Source: Ophioderma brevispina (Eukaryota; Echinodermata; Ophiuroidea; Amphilepidida; Ophiodermatidae). Taken from it: a stretch of DNA of 64,000 nt. The notes under the pieces were generated by a model, which was not told the DNA's origin, did no database searches, and was given only the letters and a program-made list of their open reading frames with translations. The position numbers were made by a program, and so were the translations under genes. Position 1 is the first letter of the stretch, and each line of letters begins with the position of its first letter. The stretch is from assembly GCA_023653785.1 (NCBI GenBank), contig JAMKCH010057083.1, positions 1-64,000 on the forward strand, read 5' to 3'. Below, piece by piece: positions 60,847-64,000 of this stretch.

Positions 60847-61182
60847 CTGAAAAGAGAGGAAAATGTTTTTCTTAGTAAAGCTTTACATGCAATTAAAGAG
60901 GAAAAACGTGAAAAATCATCCTATTTTGGGCACATTTCAGCCCGGGGTTGATGGTTTCTGGACAGGCCTCTGATACTGCTTTACTTTGATTGACCATATT
61001 TCCTGAACTATATGTCCGATTACCATAAAAAAAGGCATTTAATATATTCAATTCTATAAAGTATTTAACTGATATGTTATTGTTCCACTGTTACATTTTC
61101 ATGCGCCCAATGTTTTTGGTCAACTCTCACAGGTTAACACCCATTAAGTGTATATAGTCCAAACAAAAGTTTAAACACTTAC

Positions 61183-61364
61183 AAGATTGCCATGCCCCAA
61201 TGTTGGCCAGCCCTATTAGCGGAAGGAGCCAATACGCCTATCCCAACTAGAGCTACCACAGGAGAAACTGTGACAGGTCCCATATACTTCAGGAATGATC
61301 CAACAATACCCGTGAACCCGATGAAAACCTGCAGAAGAGATGCGACCATCATTGCACCTTGAAC
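61183..61364 (-). CDS. SLC23 exon (central membrane segments)
   Basis: Acceptor GGTTCCAG, donor GTAAGTG. It reads VQGAMMVASLLQVFIGFTG, then FLKYMGPVTVSPVVALVGIG and GQHWGMAI. VQGA.M..S..(Q/E)V.IG, IGP(L/V)TV.P....(I/V)G and HWG are strong SLC23 landmarks. It starts in phase 0, ends in phase 2. Confidence 0.97.
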
Positions 61365-61515
61365 CTGGAACCAAAACAGGGAAAATATCGTTAAACTACA
61401 AAACTGTCGAACACTTATTAACAAATACCTGAAGTATCCAGCTATCAGATCTTTTGAAAATATAAGGCGCAGGCTTCAAAACTCAACCACCGGTGTCATA
61501 AACTACAGTGTCCGT

Positions 61516-61683
61516 GTGACTGAGTGTCCTACCACCCATCTGTCATTATATTCTCCATTGAGTGCCGTATGCATCGTGTGTCTCAGCACTGTACCCAAAT
61601 GGCCTCGTATACAAGGTCACGGTTTATTCCGTACATGTTGCTATGGTGGCTAGGACACTCTCTCATGGGGGACACTCAGTTTC
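61516..61683. repeat. Imperfect hairpin, about 165 bp
   Basis: GACTGAGTGTCCTACCACC near 61517 faces ATGGTGGCTAGGACACTC near 61641, and a further GGACACTCAGT near 61670 also matches the left arm. Possibly a small MITE. It lies in an intron. Confidence 0.5.
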
Positions 61684-62227
61684 TTTACACCGGTTATTCG
61701 CCGGTTACGCCCGGTTCTTGGCGGTTGTAACCGGTTTCCATTCTAAACAATGACACACAGTTCAACTGCCCTGAACAGCAGGTCAACCGGTGGTTGGGTT
61801 TGGAAGTCGCCCCTAAGCATTGTACGGTCTATAACAATGTGCAAAAACTATGATATTCCAATATTTTAACGAAATGTTAAAATGGTAAGTTTGAAATTTT
61901 AGCAGGTTTTTGACATATTTGAAGTATTATTTCCATAACTCGAAAAGGGCTTGTCAACTATTCTATGTGGTGCATAGGGAATCATTATTTGTACCTAGTT
62001 TTTTTTTCATAGTTCAAGGATACCCTCAAAAACATTTCCAAACTTTGAGTCGCTTATGATGCTACACGTTTGTGTTATACAAGAGCTATTACCTCTGAAA
62101 AAAATCAGAAAAATCCATTACGAAATTCTTGGCATATAGGTCTACAAAGGTCATGATTTGTATGTTATAGCGCCCTGATAGTCCTGTAAACGTAGATTTA
62201 TAAGCAAAATCATATTTGCCCGCAATG

Positions 62228-62496
62228 AAATTTCGTCATATTTGCACAGAATGTGGTTAGTGGAATAATTGTTTTTAAATTACTTGTCAAAAGCGTGTCG
62301 TCATTGATGTGTTTTGTTTTATTCTCGTTATGTCAAAATATATGAAACTTTCAAACAGCTGTGGTTAGAAGCAAAAGTTCGTATCACAGTTCCCCATAGA
62401 CCCCATAGACCATTGTGTTATTATTTCTGTCTATCGGGTAAAAATAACAAAATGAAATTTCGTCATATTTGCACAGAATATGGTTAGTGGAATGTC
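62228..62496. repeat. Direct repeat of about 40 bp, 225 bp apart
   Basis: GAAATTTCGTCATATTTGCA followed by CAGAAT(G/A)TGGTTAGTGGAAT occurs near 62228 and again near 62455. Confidence 0.8.
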
Positions 62497-62721
62497 TTGC
62501 AGAGACAAACGAATCTGAGATTAGACCACATATATTCAGATTACATTAAATCTAAAGCTCCGTACGTCGAGGGACGAGGCTCTGGATCAGAGAAATGTGA
62601 TAGTAGTTTTTACTTCATTTGTACCAATGACCATGTTTACAGGACCAACAAAAGAAGAAACAGAAACATGTACAACTCTTATCCAGGTATTTCTACCTCA
62701 AAATAGTACTTTTAAATTTAC

Positions 62722-62783
62722 CTCACGGATCCGAACTTGCCATACTTCTGTATAGTTCGCCTTTTCTTCCGCAGTGGAATTTG
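62722..62783 (-). CDS. SLC23 short exon before VQGA
   Basis: Acceptor AATCTTACAG, donor GTAAAT. The 62 bp read NSTAEEKANYTEVWQVRIRE, ending directly before VQGA in the next exon. W..RI(R)EVQGA is the conserved joint. The N-S-T and N-Y-T sequons suit the glycosylated extracellular loop of animal SLC23 proteins. This is the most 5' exon that I could find in the window. Confidence 0.9.
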
Positions 62784-63410
62784 CTGTAAGATTAATGTAA
62801 TATTAATACAGGCAGAGACAAAAATGCGCCCTGATTGTGTCTGTCTTTGTACATCGAAACATATAACATCTTACAATATGGGGTTTAACAAAAAAAACCC
62901 TATTTATTGGCTTTAATTTGCTACATTCTCATCATTCTCATCGGTCTTTGGAATCAAGTGTCCGTTTTGCGCTCTGTTCACTGATTCACATGAACTTTTC
63001 TACGACCTATATACCCTTCCACGAGATACATGCACCAGTTTCTGGAAGAGCTGGTTGAAACATATAAAAAAAGACATTGGTGACAACCTTTCGAGGAAAG
63101 AGAATGCTTTAAGTATTGTCTTGATTTGTAGACCAAAGTGTACCACATCTTGAACAAAAAGTGTTTCAAATAAATTATCATGATTCGCTGGCTTTTACAT
63201 CATTAACATAAACATTAGTCAAACGGTAGCACCACAGGGCGTTGTATATGACCTTGCACAAGAGTCTGCAAAAAATGTTTTGTTTCTAAGCAACATTGAT
63301 TCCAATTAATCTTTATGATGCAGCTTTGTCATCCTTGAGCATTTTGAGATAGGAAAGGGAGTAATTTCACAGAGGTAAAATTTGTAAGATTTGTAGACGT
63401 AGACATGTTT

Positions 63411-63740
63411 GAGAGCACGTGTGGCGCAACCGATAAGCGCAGGACTCATGATCATAAGTTCGTGAGTTCGAGCCCCGCTGAAGTCAACGTGTTTGTGTCC
63501 CTGGGCAAGATACTTAGTCTCAATTGCCTCGTTCACCCAAGCGAAATATGGGGAGCTGTTATGGGGGATATTACAATCTAATTGCTGATAGAGTTGTGCG
63601 CCTAGCCAGCAGCCACCTAGATGAAGCGAAATGATTGTGACGATTTCCTGATGGCAGCGGTAATAATAATTGACAATCGCGCCTTGAGCACCCCGTATGG
63701 TGGATATGTGCGTGTTATAAATCGACATTATTATTATTAT
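63411..63740 (+). mobile_element. tRNA-derived SINE with (ATT)n tail
   Basis: The head GAGAGCACGTGTGGCGCAAC contains a perfect A box TGGCGCAACCG (63422-63432) and a B box AGTTCGAGCCC (63465-63475), with CAT in the anticodon position. The body includes CCTGGGCAAGATACTTAGTC and AATTGCCTCGTTCACCC, a core block I recognise from marine invertebrate SINEs. It ends ...GCGCCTTGAGCACC ... (ATT)n. ATGTTT flanks both ends (63405-63410, 63739-63744), a short target duplication. The minus-strand open frame across it is a shadow. Confidence 0.9.
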
Positions 63741-63744
63741 GTTT

Positions 63745-64000
63745 CTCTGGTTCTATGGATTTTAAAAAAATAATAGTTTTTGAGAATGCACAGATTCTCC
63801 TCAAAATGTGCTCCAAATCTTCATACTGGTGGAGAGTAATGTCAAAAATATGTTTTTTGTATTTTGTTTGACTTTTGGAGTATAATTAAGGGGAATAAAG
63901 AGGGCCCACAGGATCTATGAGGATCAGCACTCTAACCTTTGAGCTAATTAAGATAACGTAAATGTATACTTCCTATCGTAACCATCCAATACAAACAATT
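63745..64000. other. End of window, nothing recognised
   Basis: AT-rich; no further SLC23 exon seen up to the edge. Confidence 0.4.

Larger units (their letters stand above)
43606..62783 (-). other. SLC23-family transporter gene, 3' portion (eight exons seen)
   Basis: Exons on the minus strand at 62722-62783, 61183-61364, 60726-60846, 59188-59344, 54518-54771, 46550-46676, 44294-44393 and 43606-43801 together code for about 400 residues of an NCS2/SLC23 transporter (full length about 600 in animals). Such proteins carry ascorbate or nucleobases across membranes, usually with sodium. Splice phases agree across the first five exons. The N-terminal exons lie beyond 64000. An expected exon between 46550 and 44393, covering the region around the family's SNLQF-type motif, was not located. 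Substrate (vitamin C or nucleobase) cannot be decided from this part. Confidence 0.93.

Noticed and set aside
63306..63728. 140-codon minus-strand frame
   Set aside because: It is the reverse strand of the tRNA-derived SINE.

Overview
This window looks like nuclear DNA of a marine invertebrate animal, probably a deuterostome or lophotrochozoan; the phylum cannot be fixed from sequence alone. The evidence is AT-rich, intron-rich DNA with no prokaryotic gene organisation, animal-type splice sites, a tRNA-derived SINE with an (ATT)n tail, several non-LTR retrotransposon families and many MITE-like foldback elements. Only one host gene can be supported: the 3' part of an SLC23-type (nucleobase/ascorbate, NCS2 family) membrane transporter on the minus strand. 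Eight of its exons lie between 62,783 and 43,606. The five upstream exons are intact, with matching splice phases. Of the three downstream exons, the 46.6 kb exon and the 44.3/43.8 kb pair read through only because short stretches of the family sequence lie in another frame.

Layout. 1-4.27 kb: non-coding DNA with a palindromic ETS-like site and a short tandem repeat. 4.27-15.6 kb: one block of about 5.4-5.9 kb present twice in tandem (units A1 and A2). Each unit carries a long inverted-repeat element enclosing a 367-bp tandem repeat, a foldback element and a TTAA-flanked MITE. 15.6-21.8 kb: non-coding DNA with a clean hAT-type MITE and a low-complexity stretch. 21.8-37.8 kb: a second tandemly doubled block (units B1 and B2), each with a broken CR1-like LINE and MITEs. 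37.8-42.9 kb: remains of two other LINE families. 43-62.8 kb: the SLC23 gene, its introns seeded with MITEs, a LINE tail, a (GGA)n array and a duplicated tRNA-Thr-like sequence. 63.4-63.7 kb: a SINE.

Data quality matters for every reading. The paired units differ largely by scattered small insertions and deletions. One copy of each pair also contains C-, G- or A-rich low-complexity inserts that are absent at the same point of the other copy. Both patterns are what unpolished long reads and an artificially duplicated assembly would give. I therefore treat most of 4-38 kb as low-accuracy sequence in which open reading frames mean little. I saw no convincing new genetic system. The most interesting biology is the set of related foldback elements sharing one palindromic core, the long-armed inverted-repeat element with internal tandem repeats, and the SLC23 locus.
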